Source: Marinobacter iranensis
Lineage (GTDB): Bacteria > Pseudomonadota > Gammaproteobacteria > Pseudomonadales > Oleiphilaceae
Assembly (NCBI RefSeq): GCF_029207565.1
Contig: NZ_JANCMW010000009.1
Coordinates: 1-64,000 of the forward strand
Direction of reading: 5' to 3'
Length of the DNA: 64,000 nucleotides
The notes under the pieces were generated by a model. The model was not told where the DNA came from and searched no databases. It saw only the letters and a program-made list of their open reading frames with translations. Positions 35,953-45,383 of the stretch are shown here, piece by piece (position 1 is the first letter of the stretch; every line of letters starts with the position of its first letter). The translations under genes and the position numbers were made by a program.

Positions 35953-36513
35953 TCAAAGGGGGTCACTCCCGGTTCGCCGGGGGATCGCCAGGGGTTCATG
36001 TTCTGTCCTGGCCGGTGTGGGCTCCTGATCTCCACCACGTCGCAAGCCCGTTTCGCTGGCATCGCCGGTATCTGCAGCACCGGGCCGGGTAAGGATATTA
36101 CTGATACTGACCGCGGTCGTGTAGAGGGAAATGGCAATGATCAGCAGAATCGGCTGAACAAACGCCACAAAGCCGGGCACTTCCCGGTTACCGGCAATAC
36201 TGAGCATCAGGATGATGGCTGGCCCCAGCACAACGAAAAGCGTCAGTGCGATAAAGAACACGATTCGTTCCTTGTAGCGGCCCAGGTCGCGATTGCTGAC
36301 CAGGCCCAACACGAACTTGCCGATGGCCAGCCCCGCCAGTATCGCTGCGGCAATGCTCAGGTCGGGCCTTAGCAGTGTCTCGTAGAGCTGGCCGTCCCAT
36401 AACCGCTGCATGCTGATAACCAGGAAAGGGAAGAGAACAAACAGGATGTCGGCATAAGTGCCGTACATCATGCTCAACGAGTGCTGTTCACTTTGCTGTG
36501 GGTTTTCGCTCAT
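35953..36513 (-). CDS. Four-helix membrane protein of unknown function in the hybrid-kinase operon
   Basis: This protein of about 186 residues has four predicted membrane helices (ILFVLFPFLVISM; SIAAAILAGLAIGKFVLGLV; IVFFIALTLFVVLGPAIILMLSIAG; FVQPILLIIAISLYTTAVSI). Its hydrophilic C-terminal tail of about 45 residues is rich in Arg, Pro and Thr. The family is not recognised. Gaps of 43 bp to the upstream kinase gene and 45 bp to the downstream receiver gene indicate one operon, so it may be a signal-input partner or a target of the pathway. ATG 36513 is preferred over the adjacent GTG 36516. Confidence 0.72.
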   Translation of the reverse strand: MSENPQQSEQHSLSMMYGTYADILFVLFPFLVISMQRLWDGQLYETLLRPDLSIAAAILAGLAIGKFVLGLVSNRDLGRYKERIVFFIALTLFVVLGPAIILMLSIAGNREVPGFVAFVQPILLIIAISLYTTAVSISNILTRPGAADTGDASETGLRRGGDQEPTPARTEHEPLAIPRRTGSDPL

Positions 36514-36556
36514 CACTCAGGATTCCTGTTGTTAACGGTGGCCCGGATACCGGTGT

Positions 36557-39500
36557 TCACAGGCGTGCTTCCCGGCCCAGCAATGCCCTGTCGATCATGT
36601 CATCCAGTGATTGCAGTTCGCTGTGAACACGGTCCCAGTCCGGGTCCTCGATTTTCACGCAGGCTTCCAGTTTTCCTGCCTGCCTTGTCATTTCAGGGTA
36701 GCCCATGGCGCCGGCCGTGCCCTTGATCTGGTGGGCCTCGGTTTTCAGCCGCTCACGATCCTGGCTCACAACCGCAGTTTCCATTGCCGATTTCCGGGCT
36801 GCAAGCCCGTCAAGGAAACGCTCGGCCAGGTGGGCGATGCCTTCATCGTCCGTCGCTTCAGCGGTTTCACGCTCGGTATCCATGAAAAACCGGTTCAGGG
36901 TGGCCAGCAAGTGCTCTCTGTCGATGGGCTTGTTCAGAACCCCGTCGCACCCGGCTGCCATTAGCGCGTCGTTCTCCGACTGATCACCGGCAGTGAAGGC
37001 AATAACGGGCCGCCGGAATCCGGTCTGGCGCAGCAAACGTGTTGCTTCTACGCCATCCAGACCTGGCATGTGACGATCCATCAGCACCATCTGCACAGAT
37101 TCAGACAGCGCCGTACGCACGGCGTCACCACCACTGGCAACGGTGATAACATCCAACCCCTCTGCGCGCAGCATACGCTCCACAAGACGGCTGTTGTCTT
37201 CGTTATCCTCAGCCACCAGCACCGTGCCGGTGTGGCGCTGGCGCGCCTCGCGCTCACTTTCCGGCTGCACCACCAGGTATCTGGCCATCACTTCATAGAA
37301 ACGCTGTTTGTCGATGGGTTTGGCCAGATGGTCGTTACAGCCCGCCAGGCGGTAGTCAGCAATGTCCTCCGACATTACGTTGGCGGTCAGTGCGATTACC
37401 GGTGTATTGAGACCGGCCTCGCGGAGAGCGGCGGTTGCATCCCGGCCGTTCATCACCGGCATCTGGATATCCATCAGGATCAGGTCAAAAGACTCACGCA
37501 GCGCCAGATCCAGTGCCTCGGCGCCGTTGCCGGCATGTACAAGCTCGGCCCCGGTGCGACTGACCAGCAGCGAAACCAGGCGACGGTTTACGTCGTTGTC
37601 TTCGGCCAGCAGGATACGCCCGGAAAGCCGCGGCGCCACCACCATGGGGATACTACGCCGGCGCTGGGACAATTCCGAAGCATCGCGCAGGAAATCGGTG
37701 CCCTCCAGCGGGCCCGTAGCAATGGAGACCTCAAACTCGCTGCCCTCGCCGTAGGTACTGGTGACCGAGATATTGCCACCCAGCAATTCCGCCAGCCGTC
37801 GCGAGATACTCAGTCCCAGACCAGTTCCCCCATACTGCCGTGCAATGGCGGCGCTACCCTGGGCAAACGGGTCAAACAGCCGGCCCAGTTGCTCGGGCTT
37901 CATTCCGATGCCGGTGTCGACCACCCTTGCAATCAGTGTCCGATGTTGACGATCACATCGTATATTCAGTGAAATTGAACCCTTTTCCGTGAATTTAAGC
38001 GCATTTCCGCACAAATTAATGATGATCTGACGAAAACGGGTAGGGTCCGTGGCAATCATCTCGGGTAACGGAAATTCGCAGATAATATGAAATTTCAGGC
38101 CCTTTTCCCGGGCCCTGGGCTCGAAGAAGGCCCGGATTTCGTCCAGAAGTTCCGGCAGGTTAACCGACACGATATCCACATCCAGTTTGTTGGCATCGAT
38201 CTTGGAGTGATCCAGGATATCGTTGATCAGGTCGAGCAGGTGGCGGCCGCTGCGAACCACCGTCTCCGCACTGGTGTGCTTTTCGGTTTCTGTCAGGTCC
38301 GGGTCGAGCAACGTTTCACCGTAACCGATGATGGCTGCCAGTGGCGTGCGGATCTCGTGGCTCATGTTAGCCAGGAACTGACTTTTGGCCTCGGCGGAAT
38401 TGCGGGCCAACTCCTTCTCCAGCCGCTCCTGTTCCCGCTCCCGCTCAATACGCTGGCGTTGGTGACGTTCGGTGGCGTCAATACAGGTGCCTTCAAGATG
38501 GGCCGGATCGCCGTCGGGGGTGTAGACAGTATGCAAAGAGATGGTGGCCCAGCGCTCTTCGCCAAAACGGGCGTAGTACCGCGCCTCAATGCCCTTGACG
38601 GTGCCCCTGGATTCCAACTGGCCGATGACCCAACGGCGCACACGCTCATCCGCAAAACAGGTTTCCAGAGCATCCGGGTTGTGATCGAGGAGCTCCCGGC
38701 TGCTGCTGTATCCCATCAGCCTCGCCATTGCAGGGTTGGCCGTCACGAAATGTCGGTCAAGCGACATCTGGAACACGCCTTCGATCGCGTTATCAAACAG
38801 CGACTGGTAACGCCGCAGGTTGGCCAGTGCCCGCTGGCTCCAGCCCAGGGCCTCACCCTGGACCTGCTTGATTCGGTCGGCGAGGGCAAAGGAGAACAGG
38901 ATAATCTGCGCGGTCAGGCCAAACTGCGGCGCGTAGGAGGTAAACATGTTCAGCGGCAGGTAACCCATTACCGTCAGGCCATAGATACCGAATCCCAGCA
39001 GGGCGAGCGTCCAGGCGAAGAAGTAGGAGCGGGCCGCCGGGTTGTAATAGCGCCAGGACAGGTAACTGACCACGATCAGGATTATGCTGAGTACGATCGA
39101 CGCCAGCACGATCCACTCCATCGCTGTGTGGTACGGCAGGAATAGAGACAGTACAAAGGTAGCAACAATGGAATACAGGCAAAGCTGGATCACCTTATCC
39201 AGCTCCGCCGACCGTTCCCTGGTTTCCAGCAGCGAGCGGGCCATCAACAGGCCCCAGAACCAGGTCATAATGATCTGGTAGTGCAGGTACTCCTTGTTCA
39301 ACAGGGCCGGGCGATCCTCCAGCAACTGGATACCGTGCACCTGTTCGGTGGCGATGAACACGGTTGCCGACACCAGGTACAGCACATAATAGATGTTGCT
39401 GCGCTCCCGCACGGCGACCGCAACAAACAGGTTATAGGCGAGAATCGCCAGGATGCTGCCCAGCAGGATGCCCCGCACCGCCTCGTCCACGGACACCTTT

Positions 39501-40078
39501 TCGATATAGGCATCGGGATGCCAGAGGGTAATTGGCAGCCGGAACGTATTGGTGTTGGTGATCCGCAGGTAGATACGGGTGGTGGTTCCCGGTTCCAGCG
39601 ACAGCCGGAATGTGGGGTTGGGCACCGCAAGGTCACGCCCGGACCAGTCCCCCTCGTAGCCGGCCCGACGCTGCTCCACCAACTCTCCGTCCCGCACCAG
39701 GTAAAGCACCACTTCATCCACCAGTGGCAGGGCCAGCTCCAGTATCCAGTCGGTCAGCGCCGCGCCAGCGCCCACCTGGACATCAAACCGGGCCCAGTAG
39801 GCGGATTCGGTATACCCGAAGTTCAGCACACCTCCCTCATGACGGGTAAAGGGCGCGGTATCGCCAGTCAGGATATCGCTGAAACCGAGCGTGTGGTCCG
39901 GGTCCTCCAGGTACCACACACAACTACCCAGGTCACGCACACTGCTGGTGGCGCTGTTCAATACAATTTCGCCGTCCTGGCAACGCTCCTGGGCCAGGGC
40001 CGAGGCCGGGATAGCAACAGCCAGAACCGCAAGGACCAGAAGCCGGAACCATCGTGCGTGGCATTCCCATTGCTGCAA
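36557..40078 (-). CDS. Hybrid histidine kinase: 7TMR-DISM sensor, PAS, HisKA, HATPase, two receivers, HPt
   Basis: This 1,173-residue sensor has a signal peptide (LVLAVLAVAIPASALAQ). A periplasmic 7TMR-DISMED2 domain (about 35-175; YWARFDVQVGAG, TTTRIYLRITNT) and a seven-helix 7TMR-DISM region (about 185-400) follow. Next come a PAS domain (about 430-545), a HisKA domain with FLANMSHEIRTPLAAI (His near 573) and a HATPase domain (LCGNALKFTEKG, GTGLGLSI). Receiver 1 carries LILMDIQMPVMNG (Asp near 869) and receiver 2 carries MVLMDRHMPGLDG (Asp near 999). A C-terminal HPt domain has EAHQIKGTAGAMG (His near 1114). DISMED2 domains usually bind carbohydrate-like ligands. This is a complete phosphorelay in one chain, with a free receiver protein in the same operon. 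Confidence 0.94.
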   Translation of the reverse strand: MQQWECHARWFRLLVLAVLAVAIPASALAQERCQDGEIVLNSATSSVRDLGSCVWYLEDPDHTLGFSDILTGDTAPFTRHEGGVLNFGYTESAYWARFDVQVGAGAALTDWILELALPLVDEVVLYLVRDGELVEQRRAGYEGDWSGRDLAVPNPTFRLSLEPGTTTRIYLRITNTNTFRLPITLWHPDAYIEKVSVDEAVRGILLGSILAILAYNLFVAVAVRERSNIYYVLYLVSATVFIATEQVHGIQLLEDRPALLNKEYLHYQIIMTWFWGLLMARSLLETRERSAELDKVIQLCLYSIVATFVLSLFLPYHTAMEWIVLASIVLSIILIVVSYLSWRYYNPAARSYFFAWTLALLGFGIYGLTVMGYLPLNMFTSYAPQFGLTAQIILFSFALADRIKQVQGEALGWSQRALANLRRYQSLFDNAIEGVFQMSLDRHFVTANPAMARLMGYSSSRELLDHNPDALETCFADERVRRWVIGQLESRGTVKGIEARYYARFGEERWATISLHTVYTPDGDPAHLEGTCIDATERHQRQRIEREREQERLEKELARNSAEAKSQFLANMSHEIRTPLAAIIGYGETLLDPDLTETEKHTSAETVVRSGRHLLDLINDILDHSKIDANKLDVDIVSVNLPELLDEIRAFFEPRAREKGLKFHIICEFPLPEMIATDPTRFRQIIINLCGNALKFTEKGSISLNIRCDRQHRTLIARVVDTGIGMKPEQLGRLFDPFAQGSAAIARQYGGTGLGLSISRRLAELLGGNISVTSTYGEGSEFEVSIATGPLEGTDFLRDASELSQRRRSIPMVVAPRLSGRILLAEDNDVNRRLVSLLVSRTGAELVHAGNGAEALDLALRESFDLILMDIQMPVMNGRDATAALREAGLNTPVIALTANVMSEDIADYRLAGCNDHLAKPIDKQRFYEVMARYLVVQPESEREARQRHTGTVLVAEDNEDNSRLVERMLRAEGLDVITVASGGDAVRTALSESVQMVLMDRHMPGLDGVEATRLLRQTGFRRPVIAFTAGDQSENDALMAAGCDGVLNKPIDREHLLATLNRFFMDTERETAEATDDEGIAHLAERFLDGLAARKSAMETAVVSQDRERLKTEAHQIKGTAGAMGYPEMTRQAGKLEACVKIEDPDWDRVHSELQSLDDMIDRALLGREARL

Positions 40079-40216
40079 AATGTGATCTCCGCGAGGGCAG
40101 GTGCCTTTTTTATGGTTTATTGTCAGCAGTCACACGGGTGCCGGACGATGTCAGCGGCCCCACGGCTAAACACTTTAGCGTTTTACTTCCGATTACGCAT
40201 CTCAGGGCCACATGAA

Positions 40217-41212
40217 ATGAGACATTCCTGCATTTTCGCCGCCGTTCCCCTGCTTGTCCTGTCGCTGACCGGCTGTGGGCCGGACACGTCGTCCGGCAGC
40301 AACTACATCAACCCGGCAACAAGTGTGTCGTTGTCCTTCGAGAGTTTTGCGGTCACGGATGTGGAAGGTCTGCCACCGGTGCTACCCCACACCATTTTCT
40401 ACGATGTGTACCGGGGCATTGAACCCGCGGACGGCGAGGACGACGAAGGCGTGGTTGCCCAACTCCGCGATCGCCTTGAACTGCTGATGGGGTTGGTGCC
40501 AGGTGATGATGGAACAACTTACACCAGCGCGCGAAATCCGCTGGACTTCCTTCACCACCTAATCAGCACCAATCAGGTCAATACCTTCAACGACGGCCGA
40601 CGACTGATGCGCGACAGCATCACCAGGGGCGAGGCTTCCCGTTACAACACCCCGGCTAACAATGCCCTGATCCGCTTTACCGAGACCGGCGGTAATAACG
40701 GCGAACCGCCGGAGCCGGATCAGACCTGGGTGTACGTCATGCTCGACTGGACCAGCAATCCGCAGCTCAACAAGATCTTCCGGGCGGCACAGTTTGTCGC
40801 CAGGCCACCCGCCGATGACAACACTTCTCCGCCCGAGGTTCGCAGCGCTGTCTGGAGTGGCCGTTTCCACGGCCCGGATTTTTCGGTCAGCGGTTACAAT
40901 CAACCAGAGTATGCAACCATCAGCCTGACGGGGCGTGAGTTCGGCAATGCGGAAATGCGGCAGGAGTTTATCGGCAACAAGCGCGACACCCTGTCACTGA
41001 CACAAACCTCGGGAATAACCATTGGTGGTGAAGAGCCCGATTGTATCCGGGTAGACGTGAACTACGAGGAGGCGAGAGTACGTGTGTTCACATCCTTAGA
41101 GGAGCCGCCCAGTAATACCGATAGCACGCCCAATCCTGCCCACTGTGGCAACCAGCAGAATGGTGACGAGGCTGTGTCTTATCAGTCCGTGGTGATCAGT
41201 GAGCGTCAGTAA
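40217..41212 (+). CDS. Uncharacterised lipoprotein
   Basis: This 331-residue protein starts at ATG 40217 with a lipoprotein signal (MRHSCIFAAVPLLVLSLTGC, lipobox LTGC at residues 17-20). The mature part is hydrophilic, rich in Asn, Asp and Glu, and looks beta-rich (NATDVEG-like strands, YVMLDWTSNPQL, FHGPDFSVSGYNQPEY). No known domain is recognised. The open frame runs back to 39281, but that part is antisense to the kinase gene and has no coding support. It is divergent from the hybrid kinase and convergent with the next small gene, overlapping it by 7 bp. Confidence 0.75.
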   Translation: MRHSCIFAAVPLLVLSLTGCGPDTSSGSNYINPATSVSLSFESFAVTDVEGLPPVLPHTIFYDVYRGIEPADGEDDEGVVAQLRDRLELLMGLVPGDDGTTYTSARNPLDFLHHLISTNQVNTFNDGRRLMRDSITRGEASRYNTPANNALIRFTETGGNNGEPPEPDQTWVYVMLDWTSNPQLNKIFRAAQFVARPPADDNTSPPEVRSAVWSGRFHGPDFSVSGYNQPEYATISLTGREFGNAEMRQEFIGNKRDTLSLTQTSGITIGGEEPDCIRVDVNYEEARVRVFTSLEEPPSNTDSTPNPAHCGNQQNGDEAVSYQSVVISERQ

Positions 41213-41460
41213 ATGGCCCTGTCCTGCATTCCCCAGTTTTTGAGGAAGCCCTTCTTGCGGTCGATCATGCGCTCATAGGTAGAGATCATGATGGCGGCAT
41301 GGGGGGCTTTGGTCAGGCGAAGGGTTTCAATACGGCGCTCAAGGCGCTCCACTTCTGTACTGACCTGCTGAAAGACGTGGGAGCGAACACTGTCGTGATG
41401 GTCCAGCTTGACTGGGCGCGGCTGTTCCGGCCCTGGCTGCGGTTGCGTATGTTTATCCAT
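41206..41460 (-). CDS. Small hypothetical coiled-coil protein
   Basis: This 84-residue soluble protein has a Pro/Gln-rich N-terminus, then a strongly helical, charged core (VFQQVSTEVERLERRIETLRLTKAPHAAIMISTYERMIDRKKGFL). The protein ends in GMQDRAIY. AGAGGA upstream of ATG 41460 supports the start. The family is not recognised. It overlaps the 3' end of the lipoprotein gene by 7 bp. Confidence 0.65.
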   Translation of the reverse strand: MDKHTQPQPGPEQPRPVKLDHHDSVRSHVFQQVSTEVERLERRIETLRLTKAPHAAIMISTYERMIDRKKGFLKNWGMQDRAIY

Positions 41461-41821
41461 GATCGTCCTCTTCCACTGAGCATTTAATGATCAATACGCC
41501 GAAACTGCTCATTCCGCCCACTTTTAAGATGGCTTCTTCTGGCCGGGCCGGAACGTCCTTTTATCCTTTTGTTTCGTCGGGCTTTTTAAAGCCCCGATAC
41601 ATACTGTAGCAGGCTTTCGCCATTTTGTATGATCTGTCGCGATTTTGCACAACTGTCGGACAAAACTCAATAAAATGAATAGAGTTTCATATATCTTCCG
41701 GGGACTACGACGCTATCTCCTGAAACAGACGAACAATCCCCTGCTATAGTTCCCTCAGGTTGCAACATTGTGCACAGGTTGCCATTCAGACCCTATACCG
41801 CCCGGGCCAGGAATACCGCTT
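41461..41821 (+). promoter_or_regulatory. 361-bp intergenic region with an extended -10 promoter
   Basis: This is an AT-rich region between two small genes. TGC-TATAGT (41742-41750) is a good extended -10 for the plus-strand gene at 41822, with a weak -35 (GAAACA-like) 17 bp upstream. A minus-strand promoter for the 84-residue gene is expected here too but was not located. Nothing else is seen. Confidence 0.4.
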
Positions 41822-42166
41822 ATGAGCCAGACATCCGTTGCCGATACACTGAGGGAATACCTTTCCCTGCTGGAACTACTGGACGACGCCTACTGGGAGG
41901 CAAGCTCCATCCATCACAAGGACATGCTGTACGACATTATCAGCATCTTCAGCCAGGAGGTCGCCGAGATAAACAAGCTCAGTATCATGGACCACCACTA
42001 TCCTTACGAAGTGATCACCGAAGGCATCCGGCGGGTGGTTCCCAAGCTGGAAAGGCTGGATGAAAGCCGGGAAGATGTGATCCAGAGAACCCAGACACTG
42101 ACGGACTTCCGCGACATTCTGTCGTCAGTGCTGGGGATACTGGAGGAACAGTTGGCCACCCTGTAA
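41822..42166 (+). CDS. Small hypothetical helical protein
   Basis: This 114-residue, acidic, all-helical protein (MSQTSVADTLREYLSLLELLDDAYWEASSIHHKDMLYDIISIFSQ...) starts at ATG 41822, with AGGAA nine bases upstream. The spacing of hydrophobic residues suggests a helical bundle or dimer. I do not recognise the family, and there are no cysteines, membrane segments or metal motifs. It is convergent with the serine hydrolase gene, ending 3 bp from its stop. Confidence 0.7.
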   Translation: MSQTSVADTLREYLSLLELLDDAYWEASSIHHKDMLYDIISIFSQEVAEINKLSIMDHHYPYEVITEGIRRVVPKLERLDESREDVIQRTQTLTDFRDILSSVLGILEEQLATL

Positions 42167-42169
42167 CGG

Positions 42170-43456
42170 TTAAGCCGCGGCAAGAGGCCGTCGGTTCTCC
42201 GGCATCAGCGGGAAACGATCACAAACGGTGTAGACGAACCGCACCAGCGCCGGCAGATGGTGGCCGACAATAGGAATGCCGGTGTTAAGCAGGCTGACGG
42301 ATATATCCCTGGCCGCATCGGCCCAACAAAGCTTGTTGATCAAACCGATATGACCAAAGGCGTGGCGGCTGTGCTGCCCCCATAAGCCCACGGGATTGCC
42401 CCCAAGCATCATGCCGGCACTGAAGCGCATGGGGATCATCATGGTGCGGTCAATCTGCAGTGAGCCAAATTGCTGGATGGAGCGCCTGACCGTCATCTCG
42501 CTGCAAATGCGCTTACCGTTCCAGATGCCGCCGTTGAGCATCATCTGGAAGAACCGGCCCATTTCCTCCGCTGTGCCACACAGGTTGCCGGCAGGGATGA
42601 CCGCCTCTTGGAATCGTGGATCATTGGAGACCCGCTCTACGGTTCGGATATCACCGCCCAGCGCGCGATTAACGATCCATGACACCGGAAAACGCGGTGT
42701 CGGGCCGGTGGCGTAGTTACAGGCCAGTTCATCAACGTTTTCAGGGGCGATGCCGTAGGTAAACCATCGCATCCCCATCGGCTTGCGGAGATACCGGTCA
42801 ATGTAGGCCTCAATGCTGTCACCGGTCACCTTTTCCAGCACCCGCTGCAGCACAAAACCACCAGTGATGGCATGGTACGCCACTTTGGCACCATCCACTT
42901 CCACCGGCTTTGCCTCGCACAGCAGTCGCCAGACTTCGTCCCTGTCCCAAAGCACGTCGATGGGCGTTTCCCGGGGAATCGCCGGAATGCCGCCACGGTG
43001 GGACAGAATCTGGTGAACGGTGATGGTGCGCTTGCCACCACCGGCGAATTCCGGACAGTAGTAAGACACCGGGTCCATCAGGTTAACCAGCCCCTGCTCC
43101 GCCAGGATATGCATCAACAGGGCGGTGACGGCCTTGGAGGCTGAAAAATAGCAGATAGGCGTCTCGGTGGTCATGGGCACCTTGACCGCATCGGCTGCAT
43201 CATGGGGCCCGTTGCCGCAGGCATGGCCGATGGCACGATGGAGAATCTGCTCGCCACGGTGCCTGACCGATAGCTGTATTCCCGGGTGCACCCCGGTGCG
43301 ATAGAGCCGCTCGACACTTTGCCAGATAGCTTCGACCGCCTCGGGATTCACCCCTGCCAGTTCCGGCTTCTCGCCAGCCTTATCGTGGTAGGTAACCGAA
43401 GCCAGATCATCAGGAACGGCGCAGGTATGAAGGGCACGGCGGGCAATTCGATTCAT
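42170..43456 (-). CDS. Beta-lactamase-family serine hydrolase (class C / EstB-like)
   Basis: This 428-residue protein begins at ATG 43456 (MNRIARRALHT), with AAGG eight bases upstream. It belongs to the serine beta-lactamase/DD-peptidase-like PF00144 family. The SxxK motif is YFSASKAVTALLMH (Ser near residue 107), and the second Tyr motif is seen as VAYHAITGGFVL. The third motif is altered, ending GQHSRHAFGHIGLINKLCW instead of KTG, with HIG in its place as in EstB-type esterases. There is no clear signal peptide, so a cytoplasmic esterase acting on acyl esters is more likely than an antibiotic-resistance enzyme. Confidence 0.87.
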   Translation of the reverse strand: MNRIARRALHTCAVPDDLASVTYHDKAGEKPELAGVNPEAVEAIWQSVERLYRTGVHPGIQLSVRHRGEQILHRAIGHACGNGPHDAADAVKVPMTTETPICYFSASKAVTALLMHILAEQGLVNLMDPVSYYCPEFAGGGKRTITVHQILSHRGGIPAIPRETPIDVLWDRDEVWRLLCEAKPVEVDGAKVAYHAITGGFVLQRVLEKVTGDSIEAYIDRYLRKPMGMRWFTYGIAPENVDELACNYATGPTPRFPVSWIVNRALGGDIRTVERVSNDPRFQEAVIPAGNLCGTAEEMGRFFQMMLNGGIWNGKRICSEMTVRRSIQQFGSLQIDRTMMIPMRFSAGMMLGGNPVGLWGQHSRHAFGHIGLINKLCWADAARDISVSLLNTGIPIVGHHLPALVRFVYTVCDRFPLMPENRRPLAAA

Positions 43457-43570
43457 CGCTTGACCTTTGATTCCAGAGACTGTTTTCAGTCTATCCTGAC
43501 GATGGAGCGTGCCGGACACATTGGCCGCGTGGCGGCGCAGAAAGCGTCAGCACATCCAGCAATATCTTCT

Positions 43571-45145
43571 TCAGGGATTATGGGCCTCCTCGGCTAGCGC
43601 TGCCAGAACCACCTGATTACGGCCATTGGCCTTGGCCTGGTACATGGCACGGTCAGCCGCGGCACACAGTGCGTATGGGTCATTGCCATGATCGGGAAAG
43701 ACTGAGACGCCGATACTGATGGTCAGGCAAACCGTTTTTCCACCACCCAGAGGGTGCGGGGTTTCACTCACCAGCCTGCGCAACCGTTCAGCTGTTTCCC
43801 AGGCTTCGGGACGGTCCATTTCGGGCAGCAGGATGACAAATTCCTCGCCACCAAAACGACCAATCACATCCACACTCCGGACACTGTCCGCCAACAGGGC
43901 GCTGGCGGCTTTCAGTACCGAATCTCCGGCGGCGTGCCCGTGCTCATCATTGATGGCCTTGAAATGATCGAAGTCAATCCACAACAGGGCCAGTTCACGG
44001 TCGTAGCGCTTGGCGCGGGCGATCTCTTCTTCCAGTAACCGTGTCATTTCCCGGCGGTTCAGCAATCCCGTCAGCGGGTCGCGCGTTGCCAACTCCGATA
44101 GCTCATCCTCCAGTGCCTTGCGATCGGAAATGTCGAGGACAATTCCCTCCAGGGCCAGTTCGCCATCACCGTCGACGCCCCGTCCGCGCTCCCAGACCCA
44201 AATTCGCTTCCCGTCCTTGCGGACAAGGGGGTATTCAATCGAAAACGCCTCAGCATTGCCAATCGCCAATTCAACCGTTTGCAGGATGTGTTCATTGCTA
44301 CCGTCTTCAATGAGCTCCGCAAAGCTCACCAGGTTGTTATGAACCAGCTCATCCGGTTCGTATCCGGTCAACTCGCGGCAACCGTTGGATACAAACAACA
44401 TGGTCCAATGCTCATCGTATCGGCAGCGATAGGCCATCCCGGGCAGGTTGTCCATCAGGGTGGACAACTGGCGCTCACGTTGGCGAATGGTATTCTCCGC
44501 CATGCGAATGTCGGTGATATCCTGGCCGATGGCAATGGAGCCTACAATCTCACCCTCTTCGTCGTGGAGACTGCGGGAATTCCAGGATAGCTGTCGCTCG
44601 CGCCCTTCACGGGTGGTAATCCAGGTTTCGTAGCCGACTACTTCCCCTTCATCGCGCAGGATTTCATCCGCACGGGCACGAATTCTGGCCCTCTCCTCTT
44701 CGTCCGGATACAACCGTTGCCAAATGGCGTCCGAGCCCATCACTTCTTCCCTGGGATAGCCGCTGATGTCTTCCGCCGCCTTGTTCCACAACACTACCCT
44801 GCCTTGGGGATCGAGCACATTGATCCAGATGTCGGCCCTTTCAATCACGCTTTCCCGAAACTGATTCAGTTGCCGGATCTGCTCTCGCTGGTGGTGATGC
44901 AACGACAACAATGTCCGATCCTTGCTGAACTGTCTAATGAGCGACAGGAACAGCACCAATGCTGTTACCAGAACAAACAGTGCGCCTTTATAGGTCTGAG
45001 CTCGGCTTAACAGTTCCGGATCGGGAAACCACTGCTGCACGAGATAATCGGAAAAGGTAATCCACAACCACCCCGCCAGCAGATATATGCCGACGATCCA
45101 CAAGGATCGCTGCAGCGGCGTATAGCGGCCTTCAAGTTTGTCCAT
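43571..45145 (-). CDS. Membrane PAS-PAS-GGDEF diguanylate cyclase
   Basis: This 524-residue protein has two N-terminal membrane helices (WIVGIYLLAGWLWITF; ALFVLVTALVLFLSLI) and two PAS domains with PAC tails (about 95-215 and 220-340). A GGDEF domain follows (about 355-515). The active site reads GRFGGEEFVILLPE (near residue 432), and an RxxD inhibitory site (RSVD) sits five residues before it, so c-di-GMP synthesis with product inhibition is expected. The protein is divergent from the LOV-GGDEF-EAL gene 238 bp away, which hints at opposed control of c-di-GMP. Confidence 0.94.
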   Translation of the reverse strand: MDKLEGRYTPLQRSLWIVGIYLLAGWLWITFSDYLVQQWFPDPELLSRAQTYKGALFVLVTALVLFLSLIRQFSKDRTLLSLHHHQREQIRQLNQFRESVIERADIWINVLDPQGRVVLWNKAAEDISGYPREEVMGSDAIWQRLYPDEEERARIRARADEILRDEGEVVGYETWITTREGRERQLSWNSRSLHDEEGEIVGSIAIGQDITDIRMAENTIRQRERQLSTLMDNLPGMAYRCRYDEHWTMLFVSNGCRELTGYEPDELVHNNLVSFAELIEDGSNEHILQTVELAIGNAEAFSIEYPLVRKDGKRIWVWERGRGVDGDGELALEGIVLDISDRKALEDELSELATRDPLTGLLNRREMTRLLEEEIARAKRYDRELALLWIDFDHFKAINDEHGHAAGDSVLKAASALLADSVRSVDVIGRFGGEEFVILLPEMDRPEAWETAERLRRLVSETPHPLGGGKTVCLTISIGVSVFPDHGNDPYALCAAADRAMYQAKANGRNQVVLAALAEEAHNP

Positions 45146-45383
45146 TAACGTTATCCCCAGGTTCCGGCCTTCCCTGTCGGTGCGAACACCTCGGGCCCAA
45201 AATGAAGGTGGTACCCCTGAAAATAGCCACTGAAAGAACCCTCGTCGAGCAGCTTTTGCAATTGATTACGTTCACCCAACAAGACTGGAGACAGTGGGGA
45301 TGCTATTTCTCGTTATCTGACCTAGTGTATGGGGAGCAGGACATCCCGGCAGTTTCAGACGACAGCAACCCGAGAGGTAAGCC

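Noticed and set aside
39281..40216. N-terminal extension of the lipoprotein frame
   Set aside because: It is antisense to the hybrid kinase. The lipoprotein signal peptide with LTGC begins at ATG 40217.
42170..43456. Antibiotic beta-lactamase
   Set aside because: There is no signal peptide and the KTG motif is replaced by HIG, which points to an EstB-like esterase.
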